Below are positions 51,934 through 61,423 of a stretch of 64,000 nucleotides of DNA, one piece after another. The notes under the pieces were generated by a model that worked only from the letters and a program-made list of their open reading frames with translations, searched no databases and was not told where the DNA came from. Position 1 is the first letter of the stretch, and every line of letters starts with the position of its first letter. Source of the DNA: Tunturiibacter gelidiferens (lineage in GTDB: Bacteria; Acidobacteriota; Terriglobia; Terriglobales; Acidobacteriaceae); the NCBI RefSeq assembly GCF_014201335.1, contig NZ_JACHEB010000002.1:496001-560000 (forward strand), given 5' to 3'. The translations under genes were made by a program, and so were the position numbers.

Positions 51934-54900
51934 GGGACGTCGAGCGCGTCGAGGAGGGCGAGGGTTTCGGAGAGGACGTCTTCGGCTTTGGCAGTGGGGA
52001 GGGGCCAGCGTAAGGTGCCGTTTGGGCTGAACTGGGCGCCGCGTTTGGTGTTGCGGCTGACGAGCTTCATGAGGGTGGCGGGGTCTACCGTTTTGTTGTT
52101 GCCGTTGGTGAAGTGCGAGGGATCGGCGTTGACGGCGGCGAATTTTACGTGGAGCATCTCGACGAAGATTTTGATGGGCTGCTTCTTGTTGCCGTTTGGG
52201 TTGGGGAGTTCGACCTGGGTGCGTTTGCGGTCGAGCTGGGAGATGCCGAGTTGTTCGCAGTGGAGGCGGATTTCGCCGGCGGCGAGGAGGTTGAGGACGG
52301 TTTCGGGTGGGGTGCCGTAGCGGTCTTGCAGTTCGGCGCGAACGTCGGTGAGGTCGGCCTGGGTTTGTGCGTCGGCGATTCGCTTGTACATGCGTAGGCG
52401 TTGGTTTTCTTCGGGGATGTAGTCGGAGTCGATGCGGACGGAGATGCCGAGGTTGATGACGGTGTTGGCGTGGGCGGGTTTTTCTTCTTCGCCCTTCATC
52501 TTGCGGACGGCCTCTTCAAGCATGGTGGTGTACATCTCGAAGCCGATGGCTTCGATGTGGCCGGACTGTTCGCCGCCGAGCATGTTGCCTGCGCCGCGGA
52601 GTTCGAGGTCGAGGGCGGCTATTTTGAAGCCTGCGCCGAGGTCGGAGAATTCTTTCAATGCGGCCAGGCGGCGGCGGGCGATTTCGGTTAATTCGGTTTC
52701 GGGTGGGATGAGTAAGTAGGAGTAGGCGCGGCGATTGCTGCGGCCTACGCGGCCGCGTAGCTGGTAGAGCTCGGAGAGGCCGTGGCGGTCGGCGCGGTTG
52801 ATGATGATGGTGTTGGCGAGAGGGATGTCGAGGCCGTTTTCGATGATGCTGGTGGCGACGAGGACGTCGTACTCGTGGTTCATGAAGGCGAGCATGACGC
52901 GCTCGAGTTCGGCTTCGGGGAGCTGACCGTGTCCGATGACGATGCGGGCCTGCGGGACTAGTTCGCGGATCTTGGAGGCGAGGTCGTAGATGGTTTCTAC
53001 GCGGTTGTGGACGAAGTAGATCTGGCCACCGCGTTCGAGCTCCATCTCGATTGCAGTGCGGATTAGTTTTTCGTCGAACTTGGCGACGATAGTCTGGATG
53101 GCCATGCGGTCTTTGGGCGGGGTTTCGATGACCGACATATCACGTAACCCAATCAGTGACATATGTAGGGTACGCGGAATGGGCGTGGCGGACATGGAGA
53201 GCACGTCGATGGCGGCGCGCATCTGCTTGAGGCGCTCTTTGTGACGGACGCCGAAGCGTTGCTCTTCGTCGACGACGAGGAGGCCGAGGTCCTGGAACTT
53301 CAGGTCTTTCGAGAGGACGGCGTGGGTGCCGATGAGGATGTCGATCTTTCCGGCTTCAGCCTTTTCGAGGATGATCTTTTTTTCCTTCGCGGTGCGGAAG
53401 CGGGAGATCATCTCGATGTTGACAGGGAAGTTGGCGAAGCGTTTTTTGAAGGACTCGAAGTGCTGGAAGCTAAGCACCGTTGTCGGTGTAAGGACGGCTA
53501 CTTGTTTGGAGTCCTGCACGGCTTTGAAGGCGGCGCGCATGGCGACTTCTGTTTTGCCGTAGCCGACGTCGCCGCAGAGGAGGCGATCCATGGGTCGGGT
53601 GGACTCCATGTCAGCCTTGATGTCGGCTATGGCGGTGAGCTGGTCGTCGGTCTCGTTGAAGTCGAAGGCGTCTTCGAACTCGTGCTGCATGTTGGTGTCG
53701 GGCGAGAAGGGCGTGCCGACGGCGGCCTGACGTTGCGCGTAGAGCTTGAGCAGCTCGGCGGTCATGTCGGCCATCGCTTTTTTTACGCGGGCTTTGGTCT
53801 TCTGCCAGGACTGAGTGCCGAGTTTATTTAATTCCGGTGGTGGGCCGGTCTCGCTGGAGCGGTACTTCTGGATGAGGTCGAGGCGCGTGAGGGGGACGTA
53901 GAGTTTTGCTTCGTCGGCGAACTCGAGGATCATGAGCTCGAGTGGGGGTTGATCGTTTTCTTCGATGACTCGGAGGCCGCAGTAGCGGGAGATGCCGTGT
54001 TCTACGTGGACGACGTAGTCACCGACGGCAAGGTCGCGGAAGTCGGAGATGAAGGCGGCGGCTTTGGATTTGCCGCGGCGGACGGGCCGAGTGGTTACGT
54101 CCGCGTCGTCGATGAGGTCTTGCGCGCCGAAGATGATGATTTGGCGGGCGGTGGCTTTGTCCAGATCCAGAATCTGAACGCCGGCGGCGATGGGGGTTTT
54201 GACGATGACGGGGATGCGAAGATCGATGGTGTTGCCGCCGAGATAGCTCGACTCGGTGTAGACGGTGGAGCTGCCCTGTTGTTCGCTGCGGGAGCCGAGG
54301 CGGTAGGGGAGTTGGTACTCCTGAAGCAGGCCGGCGAGGCGTTCTACTTCGCCTTGATTGGGTGCGGTGAGGAGGATGCGGGCTTCCTGTTTGATGAGCG
54401 AGTTGAGATTGTCGATCAGGGCTGGGATGGAGCCGTGGAAGCGCATGGTGGGGCGGGTGGCGAAGTCGACTTCGGAGAGGTCACTGCGGTCGGCGTCGAG
54501 GACATCGACTGCGCCGAGCTGGTCGAGTTCGATGCCGGAGAACTTGTGGAGGCGGTCGTCGAGGTCCCAGGGGGAGAGGTAGATGTCCTCGGGGCGAACG
54601 AGGTTGCCGATGCCGGAGCGCTCGTGACGCTGCTCAATCTTGTTCCACCAGCGCTCGCCCTGATTTTTGATCATGGCGGGTTCTTCGAGGAAGACGCGTG
54701 GGGCAACGGGGCTGGAGGCGCTGAGGAGATCGAGGAGGGTGAGGTTGGCTCCTGCTACGGGAGCGAAGAACTCCCAGCCGGGAAAGATGGTGGCTTCTCC
54801 GGTGCGGGTGCTGACGTGGGTAAGGAGTTCGGCGGGCTCTTCGCCACCTTCGATGGCTGCTCCTGCGGTGCCTGCTCGTGTGAGGCGGGCGTTGATGGCG

Positions 54901-55643
54901 GTGAGAAGCTTGTCGGTTACTGGTGTTTCGGTAAGGGGTAGGAGGAGTGCGCTGTCGAGGGTGGAGGCGGAGCGCTGGGTGTCGGGGTCGAAGCGGCGCA
55001 TGGATTCGATCTCATCGCCGAAGAAGTCGATGCGGACGGGCCGGTCCATCTCAGGGGAGTAGACGTCGAGGATGCCGCCGCGGAGGGTGACCTGGCCAGG
55101 CATTTCGACTACGTCTACTTTGGTGTAGCCGACGGAGAGGAGGTGCTCGACGAGCATGTCGGGCATGTACTCTTCGCCGACTTTGAGATGGAGGGTAAGG
55201 GCGCGGTAGTAGTCGCGGGAGAAGAGCTTCATGCAGGCGGCTTCGACTGGCGCGATGACGAGTTTGGCTTGGCCTGTAGCAATCTTCCAGAGTGTGGCGG
55301 CGCGGGTTTCCTGAATTTCGGGGTGGGGGGAGAGATTTTCGAACGGTAGGACGTCGTGCGCGGGGAGGCGGAGGACGGATTCGGCGGAGAGCGCTCCGGT
55401 GAGTTCGCAGGCGCTGACTACGGCGGTTTGGAGGGCTTCGGCGGCTTTGTTGTCGGCGACGATGATGACGCAGGGGGCCTGCGCGGCGCGGACGAAGAAG
55501 GGGAGATAAAGGGCACGGGCGGTAAAGGTGAGTCCAGAGACACGTCTGCGCCCCGTGCCACCGCTCAGATGGCGGCGTACGCGCTCGAATGCTTCAGAGT
55601 GCTCCAGGTCTGCGAGGAGCTCGCGGACGAAGGGTAGGACCAT
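51930..55643 (-). CDS. mfd: Transcription-repair coupling factor
   Basis: ATP-dependent translocase that removes RNA polymerase stalled at lesions and recruits UvrA. At 1237 residues it has all modules: UvrB-like N-terminus (VLPFENLSPHPEIQETRAAT), RNA-polymerase-interacting CarD-like domain (GDYVVHVEHGISRYCGL), helicase motor with LLCGDVGYGKTEVAMRAAF (Walker A), VVDEEQRFGVRHKE (DEEQ), SMSATPIPRTLHMSL and [18 protein letters not shown], then the C-terminal regulatory D7 domain. No truncation. Confidence 0.97.
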   Translation of the reverse strand: MVLPFVRELLADLEHSEAFERVRRHLSGGTGRRRVSGLTFTARALYLPFFVRAAQAPCVIIVADNKAAEALQTAVVSACELTGALSAESVLRLPAHDVLPFENLSPHPEIQETRAATLWKIATGQAKLVIAPVEAACMKLFSRDYYRALTLHLKVGEEYMPDMLVEHLLSVGYTKVDVVEMPGQVTLRGGILDVYSPEMDRPVRIDFFGDEIESMRRFDPDTQRSASTLDSALLLPLTETPVTDKLLTAINARLTRAGTAGAAIEGGEEPAELLTHVSTRTGEATIFPGWEFFAPVAGANLTLLDLLSASSPVAPRVFLEEPAMIKNQGERWWNKIEQRHERSGIGNLVRPEDIYLSPWDLDDRLHKFSGIELDQLGAVDVLDADRSDLSEVDFATRPTMRFHGSIPALIDNLNSLIKQEARILLTAPNQGEVERLAGLLQEYQLPYRLGSRSEQQGSSTVYTESSYLGGNTIDLRIPVIVKTPIAAGVQILDLDKATARQIIIFGAQDLIDDADVTTRPVRRGKSKAAAFISDFRDLAVGDYVVHVEHGISRYCGLRVIEENDQPPLELMILEFADEAKLYVPLTRLDLIQKYRSSETGPPPELNKLGTQSWQKTKARVKKAMADMTAELLKLYAQRQAAVGTPFSPDTNMQHEFEDAFDFNETDDQLTAIADIKADMESTRPMDRLLCGDVGYGKTEVAMRAAFKAVQDSKQVAVLTPTTVLSFQHFESFKKRFANFPVNIEMISRFRTAKEKKIILEKAEAGKIDILIGTHAVLSKDLKFQDLGLLVVDEEQRFGVRHKERLKQMRAAIDVLSMSATPIPRTLHMSLIGLRDMSVIETPPKDRMAIQTIVAKFDEKLIRTAIEMELERGGQIYFVHNRVETIYDLASKIRELVPQARIVIGHGQLPEAELERVMLAFMNHEYDVLVATSIIENGLDIPLANTIIINRADRHGLSELYQLRGRVGRSNRRAYSYLLIPPETELTEIARRRLAALKEFSDLGAGFKIAALDLELRGAGNMLGGEQSGHIEAIGFEMYTTMLEEAVRKMKGEEEKPAHANTVINLGISVRIDSDYIPEENQRLRMYKRIADAQTQADLTDVRAELQDRYGTPPETVLNLLAAGEIRLHCEQLGISQLDRKRTQVELPNPNGNKKQPIKIFVEMLHVKFAAVNADPSHFTNGNNKTVDPATLMKLVSRNTKRGAQFSPNGTLRWPLPTAKAEDVLSETLALLDALDVP

Positions 55644-55655
55644 GCTGTATTGAGT

Positions 55656-56972
55656 TTATCGTGAAGGCGCGGGTGGAGCAGAATCGCCTTCAGATGGTTC
55701 ATCAGTGTTCGATAGCTCCGGTTGAGTTGGAGCCTGCAACGATTCGTGGGCGGCGTGGAGGAGATCGGATGCGGCGTTGTCTTCGCCGAGCTCCCAGATC
55801 ATGAGACCGCCGAGCTGATGGTCGAGCGCGTAGCGAGCTTTGTGGCTGATGGAGAGCGGGTCGTCATAGGTCCAGAAGATGTCGCCGTCGAAGAGCCATG
55901 GAGTCTGCGAATCGGGATCGCGGTAGACGGTGGAGGTGGGGATGACAGAGGCGATGTAGCTGTAGGGGCGATCGCCGTGGATGGGGGAGCCCTCCTGGGC
56001 TAGTCCGTTGTCGTCTTCAGGGACCTGATGCCAGCCGTAGCCGTAAAAGGGAACTCCCATGAGGAGTTTTTCAGCGGGAACGCCGGCTTCGAGATAGGCC
56101 TCGACAGAGTGGGCGACGGTGCCACCGCTGTAGTTGGGGCTTGCGGTGAGCGGGGCGATGAAGCCGGTGGTTTCGCTCCATGGGCCGCTCATGTCATAGG
56201 TCATGAGGCCGATGCGGTCGACGAGACGGCCGATCTCGGCCATGTCGGTGCCTTCGTACATGCGGGGACTGGGCCCGACGGCAACGTTTAGGAGAAGGCC
56301 GGGACGGACGGTGTCCATCTGACGACGGAACTCTTTGAGGAGTGCGACGTAGTTGGCGGCGTCGGGCTGATGGGGGTATTCCCAGTCGATGTCGATGCCG
56401 TCGAAGAGATTGGGGATGGTGATTCCGGGGGCGAACTGGCCTTTGAGGAAGGTATCGATGCAAGAGGTGACGAAGGCTGCGCGGCTTGCGGGTTGGGCGT
56501 CGTCGGCGAAGTCGGAGGAGTGGCCCTCGAGTGAGATGAGGATGAGAAGATTGGGGAATTTGCGCTTGAGCTTCTGAAGCTGGTGCAGGCTGCCGCGAAA
56601 GGTCTGTGTGGCGGTATCAGGCACTCCGTCGACGCTCTGCTCGGCGGTGAAGGTGTAGTTGAGATCGGCGTTGGGATCGGCGATAGAGCAGTGGCCGTTG
56701 GTGACGAAGCCCTGTGCGTAGTTGATCTGATCGACCAAAGGAGAGGCGCCTGTGGCGAGGTTTTTGACGAGATATTGCGGCTGATTGTAGATGCCCCATT
56801 GTGGGAAGTAGCCGATGAGTGCTGGTTTAGAGGCTGGTATTGAAGCCGATTTCAGGGCGTGTAGGTGAGCGATTTTCGCAGTGGATTGTGCGCGCGCGCC
56901 GTTGGACTGAGAGGCGTGCACAGCCAAGATGAGGAGCAGGAGGAGGCGGGCTCTTTGTAGGAACGTCTGCAC
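55656..56972 (-). CDS. Exported GH18 family chitinase-like hydrolase
   Basis: A 438-residue exported glycosidase: signal peptide (about 1-28), then a TIM barrel opening with ALIGYFPQWGIYN. The GH18 catalytic motif DGIDIDWE (191-198) is intact with E198 as acid, followed by GLMTYDMSGPW, LMGVPFYGYGW and GGLMIWELGED. It probably cleaves chitin or related GlcNAc polymers outside the cytoplasm. The C-terminal 25 residues are Pro/Ser-rich. Its stop lies 12 bp from the mfd start, so the two are probably on one transcript. Confidence 0.93.
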   Translation of the reverse strand: MQTFLQRARLLLLLILAVHASQSNGARAQSTAKIAHLHALKSASIPASKPALIGYFPQWGIYNQPQYLVKNLATGASPLVDQINYAQGFVTNGHCSIADPNADLNYTFTAEQSVDGVPDTATQTFRGSLHQLQKLKRKFPNLLILISLEGHSSDFADDAQPASRAAFVTSCIDTFLKGQFAPGITIPNLFDGIDIDWEYPHQPDAANYVALLKEFRRQMDTVRPGLLLNVAVGPSPRMYEGTDMAEIGRLVDRIGLMTYDMSGPWSETTGFIAPLTASPNYSGGTVAHSVEAYLEAGVPAEKLLMGVPFYGYGWHQVPEDDNGLAQEGSPIHGDRPYSYIASVIPTSTVYRDPDSQTPWLFDGDIFWTYDDPLSISHKARYALDHQLGGLMIWELGEDNAASDLLHAAHESLQAPTQPELSNTDEPSEGDSAPPAPSR

Positions 56973-57215
56973 ACTTTGAATAGACGAAGCGCGGAAGAAA
57001 ACGCTTCAGGCATTAGCCATGGATTCGAGGCTGTGTTGGCGGCATCAATAAATGGAGTGTCTTACCGGCCAAAGTGAGTTGGAGAGGTAGATCCCCCAGA
57101 GTTTACTGTGCAGAGTGATTTGGAGTAGTATCTGGCACCCGCAGGAAATATATCCTGCGCTGCTGCCCGATTTCGACATTTTGGCATCGGACAGAATGAG
57201 TGCCGGAGGACGACC

Positions 57216-58208
57216 ATGAATATTTTGAGGAAGCGGTATCTTTTTGCGCTTTTAGCGGTGGTGCTTCCACTGATCGCGGGATGCACCCGCCACAGCAAAA
57301 GCGAGCAGTATTACCTGATCGCCACAAATACGGCGGTGCCGTATTGGAAGGCGGCAGCGAACGGATTTGCGGCAGCGGGCTTGCAGTATGGGGTTTCGGT
57401 CGATACGCGTGGGCCAGCCGGTCTGAACCCACAGGCAGAGGTCGACGAATTCAACGCAATGGTGGCGAGGAAGCCGGCGGGGATTCTTGTGTCGGTTGCG
57501 AGCTCGCAGTTGATGGCCCCAGCGATTGATGCGGCCATAGCAGCGGGGATCCCGGTGATTACGATCGACTCGGATTCGCCGGAGAGCAAGCGGCTGTACT
57601 TTATTGGTACCAATAATCTGGAGGCTGGGCGACTGGGCGGAAGGCGCGTGGCCGCGGTGTTGAATGGCAAAGGAAACGTCGTGTTCTTTTCTAACCCGGG
57701 GCAGCCGAACCTTGACGAACGTTTGAAGGGGTACATGGATATCTTCGCCGGGTTTCCGGGAATCAAGGTGGTGGAGAACTTCGATATTAGGGCAGATCCG
57801 GGTACTGCATTGGATAAGGCGGGTGAGTACCTGGAACGGAAGGCGCCAGCGAGGGTGGATGCGTTTATCTGCCTGGATTCGCGTTCGGGTGTGAATGTGG
57901 CGGAGGCGTTCAAGCGGCGCAACATTACGGACAGATTGTTGATCGCGATGGACGTGGACTCTGACACGTTGAGACTAATTGGCGATGGCACGATCGATTC
58001 GACGATCTCGCAAAAGCCTTACACGATGGCGTATCTGGGGCTGAAGGCGCTGGATGAGATTCATCACTATCCTGTGAAGCCGATGGATCAGGACTTTGCG
58101 CTGGATCCTTATTCTCCGTTTCCGGCGTTCGTGAATACGGGAGTCGCGCTGGTGGATAAGACAAATCTGAGCGCCGTTATGAAGAAGCAAAAGGAGGCGA
58201 ACCAGTAA
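57216..58208 (+). CDS. Sugar-type ABC transporter substrate-binding lipoprotein, copy 1
   Basis: A 330-residue periplasmic-binding protein of the ribose/xylose-binding (Peripla_BP_4) type, anchored through lipobox LIAGC (C23). Fold motifs: NTAVPYWKAAANGF, RKPAGILVSVAS, GIPVITIDSDSP, YFIGTNNLEAGRLGGRR, NPGQPNLDERLKGY and DGTIDSTISQKPYTMAYLGL. GGAGGACG precedes the start. No permease or ATPase gene is nearby. A close paralogue follows, and both upstream regions are alike, so this is a tandem duplication with its leader. Confidence 0.93.
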   Translation: MNILRKRYLFALLAVVLPLIAGCTRHSKSEQYYLIATNTAVPYWKAAANGFAAAGLQYGVSVDTRGPAGLNPQAEVDEFNAMVARKPAGILVSVASSQLMAPAIDAAIAAGIPVITIDSDSPESKRLYFIGTNNLEAGRLGGRRVAAVLNGKGNVVFFSNPGQPNLDERLKGYMDIFAGFPGIKVVENFDIRADPGTALDKAGEYLERKAPARVDAFICLDSRSGVNVAEAFKRRNITDRLLIAMDVDSDTLRLIGDGTIDSTISQKPYTMAYLGLKALDEIHHYPVKPMDQDFALDPYSPFPAFVNTGVALVDKTNLSAVMKKQKEANQ

Positions 58209-58378
58209 GGTTCGAGCGGCAAGCGCATGATGCGACCGTCTGATGACGGTCGCTAGGTCCTTAGAACAAATTACCGCCCAACAGCATTGGATTAGCATCA
58301 GGCCCCCGGGATATACCTTTGCCTGCGCCGGAAATCTACGTTTTCGGCTTTGGACAGAAGTTTTGCCAGAGGATGACG

Positions 58379-59371
58379 ATGAACCACTTTATGAGGCGAC
58401 CTCTTTCTGCGCTCTTGGCGATGTTCCTTCCACTGCTTGCGGGTTGTACGCGGCACAGCAAAGACGAACATTATTATTTGGTTGCAACGAACATCAATCT
58501 GCCCTACTGGAAGGCGGCGAACGCCGGGTTTCAGAAGGCCGCGGTTCAGTATGGGGTTTCGGCCGAGATGCGCGGGCCGACCACGTTCGATCCGCAGGGC
58601 GAAGTGGCGGAGTTTCGCACGGTGGTAGCGCGAAAGCCTGCGGGGATTCTGGTCTCAGTGGCGAGCGCGGGGCTGATGGCGCCGGAGATCAAAGCCGCGA
58701 TGGACGCGGGGATTCCAGTGATCACGATGGACTCCGATGCGCCGACGAGTTCGCGGCTCTACTTTATCGGGACGAACAATCTGCAGGCTGGGCGGCTAGG
58801 CGGACAGCGCGTTGCGGCGAAGCTGAATGGCAAAGGGAACGTGGCTTTCTTTTCGATTCCTGGTCAGCCGAATATTGACGAGCGATTGAAGGGTTATAAA
58901 GATGCGTTCTCGCATTATCCGGGAATCAAGATTGTCGACGTGTTCGACATGAAGGGAGACTCGGGCCTGGCGATGGACCAGACGCGGGATTATCTGTCGC
59001 GGACGGGGGCTAACAGGATTGACGCGATTGTGTGCCTTGAGGCGGCTTCGGGGAGAGATGTGGCCGAGGCATTTCGCCGGGAGAATGTGAAGGACCGGCT
59101 GCTGGTGGCGATGGATACGGACCAGACAGTGCTACAGGGCGTGAAGGACGGAACGATCGACTCGACCATCTCGCAGAAGCCTTTTACGATGGCGCTGGTT
59201 GGGCTGAAGGCTCTGGACGATATTCACCACTATCCGACAAAGCCACTGGCCCGGGACTACGCGCTGGACTCATTTTCACCGTTTCCGACACTTGTCGATA
59301 CGGGAGTTACATTGGTGGATAAAAGCAATGTGGATACGCTGTTGAACATTGGGGAAGATAAGACGCCGTAA
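58379..59371 (+). CDS. Sugar-type ABC transporter substrate-binding lipoprotein, copy 2
   Basis: A 330-residue paralogue of the preceding gene, with the same length, the same C23 lipobox (LLAGC), and shared blocks GCTRHSK, ARKPAGILVSVAS, YFIGTNNLQAGRLGGQR and GTIDSTISQKPFTMALVGLK. I chose ATG 58379 because it aligns with copy 1, including the AGAGGATGACG leader; upstream in-frame Mets would spoil the lipoprotein signal. Ligand-pocket regions differ moderately, so the copies may bind different sugars. Transporter partners are absent from the window. Confidence 0.92.
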   Translation: MNHFMRRPLSALLAMFLPLLAGCTRHSKDEHYYLVATNINLPYWKAANAGFQKAAVQYGVSAEMRGPTTFDPQGEVAEFRTVVARKPAGILVSVASAGLMAPEIKAAMDAGIPVITMDSDAPTSSRLYFIGTNNLQAGRLGGQRVAAKLNGKGNVAFFSIPGQPNIDERLKGYKDAFSHYPGIKIVDVFDMKGDSGLAMDQTRDYLSRTGANRIDAIVCLEAASGRDVAEAFRRENVKDRLLVAMDTDQTVLQGVKDGTIDSTISQKPFTMALVGLKALDDIHHYPTKPLARDYALDSFSPFPTLVDTGVTLVDKSNVDTLLNIGEDKTP

Positions 59372-59395
59372 TCTTCAGGCAGAGGCTCGTGAGGG

Positions 59396-60397
59396 TCAAA
59401 CTGTGACGACGATCTTGCCGATCTGAGCGTTCGACTCCATGTAACGGTGGGCTTCGACGATCTCGGAAAAGGGAAAGGTCTTGTCGATGAGGGGCTTGAA
59501 GTTACCCGCTACGATGTGGTCGAAGATGTATTTTTTGGCTTTGGGAAACTCTACGGGATCTGCAGCGACCTCGAAGAGGGTGTAGGCCCTGATGGTGAGG
59601 AATTTGCTGAGCGCGGTGAAGAGCGGGTAAGGGGTTGGTTCGGGGGCGAGAGCACCGTACTCGAAGATGATGCCGTTTTTGGAAGAGGCTGCGGCGAGAG
59701 CTTCGACGATTTTGCCGCCGATGGGATCGAAGACGATTCGAGCGCCTTTGCCAGCGGTGATCTCTTTGACACGGGCGACGAGATCTTCTTCGTCGGAGAC
59801 GATGACGTGGTCGGCACCGAGTTTGAGTAGCTCCGCTTTTTTAGCGGCGGTGCGGGTGACGGCGATGCTGGTGGCACCTTCCGCTTTGGTGATTTCAATG
59901 GCGGCGACGCCTACGCTGCTGCTGGCAGCTGTGATGAGAACGAAATCTTCCTTTTTCAAATGACCCAGCATGATGAGGCCGCCGTATGCGGTGAGGTACT
60001 GCATCCAGATGGAGGTGCCTTCTTCGTACGAGAGTTGGGCGGGGTACTCGGCGAGTGCGGCGGCAGGGACGATGGCGACTTCGCCGTAGACACCGTGGGT
60101 ATTGAGGCTGAAGAGGCCGGGAACGGTGCTGGCGGTCTTGCCGATCCATGCAGGGTCGACGCCAGGACCGACCGCTTCGATGATGCCGGAGGCCTCGTAG
60201 CCGTTTTTTGCGGGGACGATGGGAGCTTCGAGATATTGGCCGTTGCGGAACATGACCTCGGCGCGATTGAGGCCGAGAGCTTTGACGCGGAGACGAACTT
60301 CACCATGGATTGGTTCGGGGAGGGGGAGTTCGTCGAACTGGAGGACTTCCGGGCTGCCGGTCTTGTGGAAGCGGACGATCTTTACGGTTTCGGGCAT
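59396..60397 (-). CDS. Quinone-oxidoreductase-type MDR protein
   Basis: A 333-residue NADPH-dependent medium-chain dehydrogenase/reductase. GroES-like N-terminus (LRVKALGLNRAEVMFRNGQY), Rossmann region VLITAASSSVGVAAIEITKA, then IVFDPIGGKIVEALA and the C-terminal PFSEIVEAHRYMESNAQIGK. No catalytic or structural zinc Cys cluster is seen, so it is the zinc-free quinone oxidoreductase/enoyl reductase type. Substrate unknown. Confidence 0.9.
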   Translation of the reverse strand: MPETVKIVRFHKTGSPEVLQFDELPLPEPIHGEVRLRVKALGLNRAEVMFRNGQYLEAPIVPAKNGYEASGIIEAVGPGVDPAWIGKTASTVPGLFSLNTHGVYGEVAIVPAAALAEYPAQLSYEEGTSIWMQYLTAYGGLIMLGHLKKEDFVLITAASSSVGVAAIEITKAEGATSIAVTRTAAKKAELLKLGADHVIVSDEEDLVARVKEITAGKGARIVFDPIGGKIVEALAAASSKNGIIFEYGALAPEPTPYPLFTALSKFLTIRAYTLFEVAADPVEFPKAKKYIFDHIVAGNFKPLIDKTFPFSEIVEAHRYMESNAQIGKIVVTV

Positions 60398-60479
60398 GTG
60401 TCTCCTCGCTCTCTGCCTTCGTTTGATGAAGGCGCTGAGAGAAGGACTCAGAAGGACGGCAGTTGGTTTGAGCGGATCG

Positions 60480-61385
60480 TTAGGACTTGAGAGATTCTTC
60501 TTGTTTGGGTTCGTCTTTGAGGAGAGGCGCGATGGCTTCGGCGTCGGCGTCGCCGCCGTAGATGACCTGGCCGTATTCGAGCAGGGTGACCATGCCCACG
60601 CCTCCGCAGATGTTGCCAGCTACGGCGGGGAGGAGCCAGGTGAAGTAGCTGCTCCATGCAGCTTTGCCGATGAGGATGGCGGTGAGGATCTCTCCGCTGG
60701 TGGCGATGCAGTGGGCGAAGTTGCCGAGGCCGACGACGAAGGTCAGCATCCAGATGATCATGACGGAGCCGGTGATGGAGTGAGAGCCAGAGACAAGCCA
60801 GGCTACGGTGGCGATGATCCAACCACCCATGACTCCGCTCCAGAAGATAGTACCGGCTGGGTTGTGGATGGCTTCGAGGCCGAGGCCGGCGAGCGCTTGA
60901 ACGATCTCGGGTTTGAGGGCGTTGGTGAGGGCGGCTATGGCGGAGAAGGAGAGAGCGCCCAGGACGTTGGCGGGAAGGACCGTGGCCCAGAGGCGCAGGG
61001 TCTTCCAGAAGTGCTTCTTTTCGGCGAGGACGAGGGCTACGGGGTAGAGAGTGTTTTCGGTGAAGAGCTGCGACCGACCGAGGATTACTACGATGAAGCC
61101 GAGGGGGTAGAACATCTTGCCGACGAAGAAGATGGTGTGGGTGGGAACCGTTCCGGGGGTAGTGAGGAGCGCGATGGCGATGGCGTTGCCGAGTGCGGAG
61201 AGACCCATGAAGATACCGCCGGCTAGGCCGGAGATGGCGAGGGAGATGCTGGAACGGCCTAGCTCTTGGCGGGCGTTGTTGGCTACCTGCTCGTAAATGT
61301 CCTGCGCGCTGGGACGCTCGAGATGCTTTTGCGCGTCCTGGCTGGCTGGAGGCGGGGGTGGGTAGCGGCGGAGGCGGTAAGGCAT
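60480..61385 (-). CDS. Formate/nitrite transporter (FNT) family channel
   Basis: A 301-residue inner-membrane pentameric channel protein. Six hydrophobic helices with FNT features: SISLAISGLAGGIFMGLSAL, GRSQLFTENTLYPV, NPAGTIFWSGVMGGWI, NFAHCIATSGEIL and a C-terminal VAGNICGGVGMVTLLEYGQV. Start at 61385 (MPYRLRRYPPPPP); an in-frame extension runs into repeat R4 and is not coding. The N-terminus is a cytosolic Pro-rich stretch. It may pass formate, nitrite, acetate or related anions. Confidence 0.88.
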   Translation of the reverse strand: MPYRLRRYPPPPPASQDAQKHLERPSAQDIYEQVANNARQELGRSSISLAISGLAGGIFMGLSALGNAIAIALLTTPGTVPTHTIFFVGKMFYPLGFIVVILGRSQLFTENTLYPVALVLAEKKHFWKTLRLWATVLPANVLGALSFSAIAALTNALKPEIVQALAGLGLEAIHNPAGTIFWSGVMGGWIIATVAWLVSGSHSITGSVMIIWMLTFVVGLGNFAHCIATSGEILTAILIGKAAWSSYFTWLLPAVAGNICGGVGMVTLLEYGQVIYGGDADAEAIAPLLKDEPKQEESLKS

Positions 61386-61423
61386 ATCGGTTGGATGCAG
61401 AAATGATGAGGGATGGAAGACGG

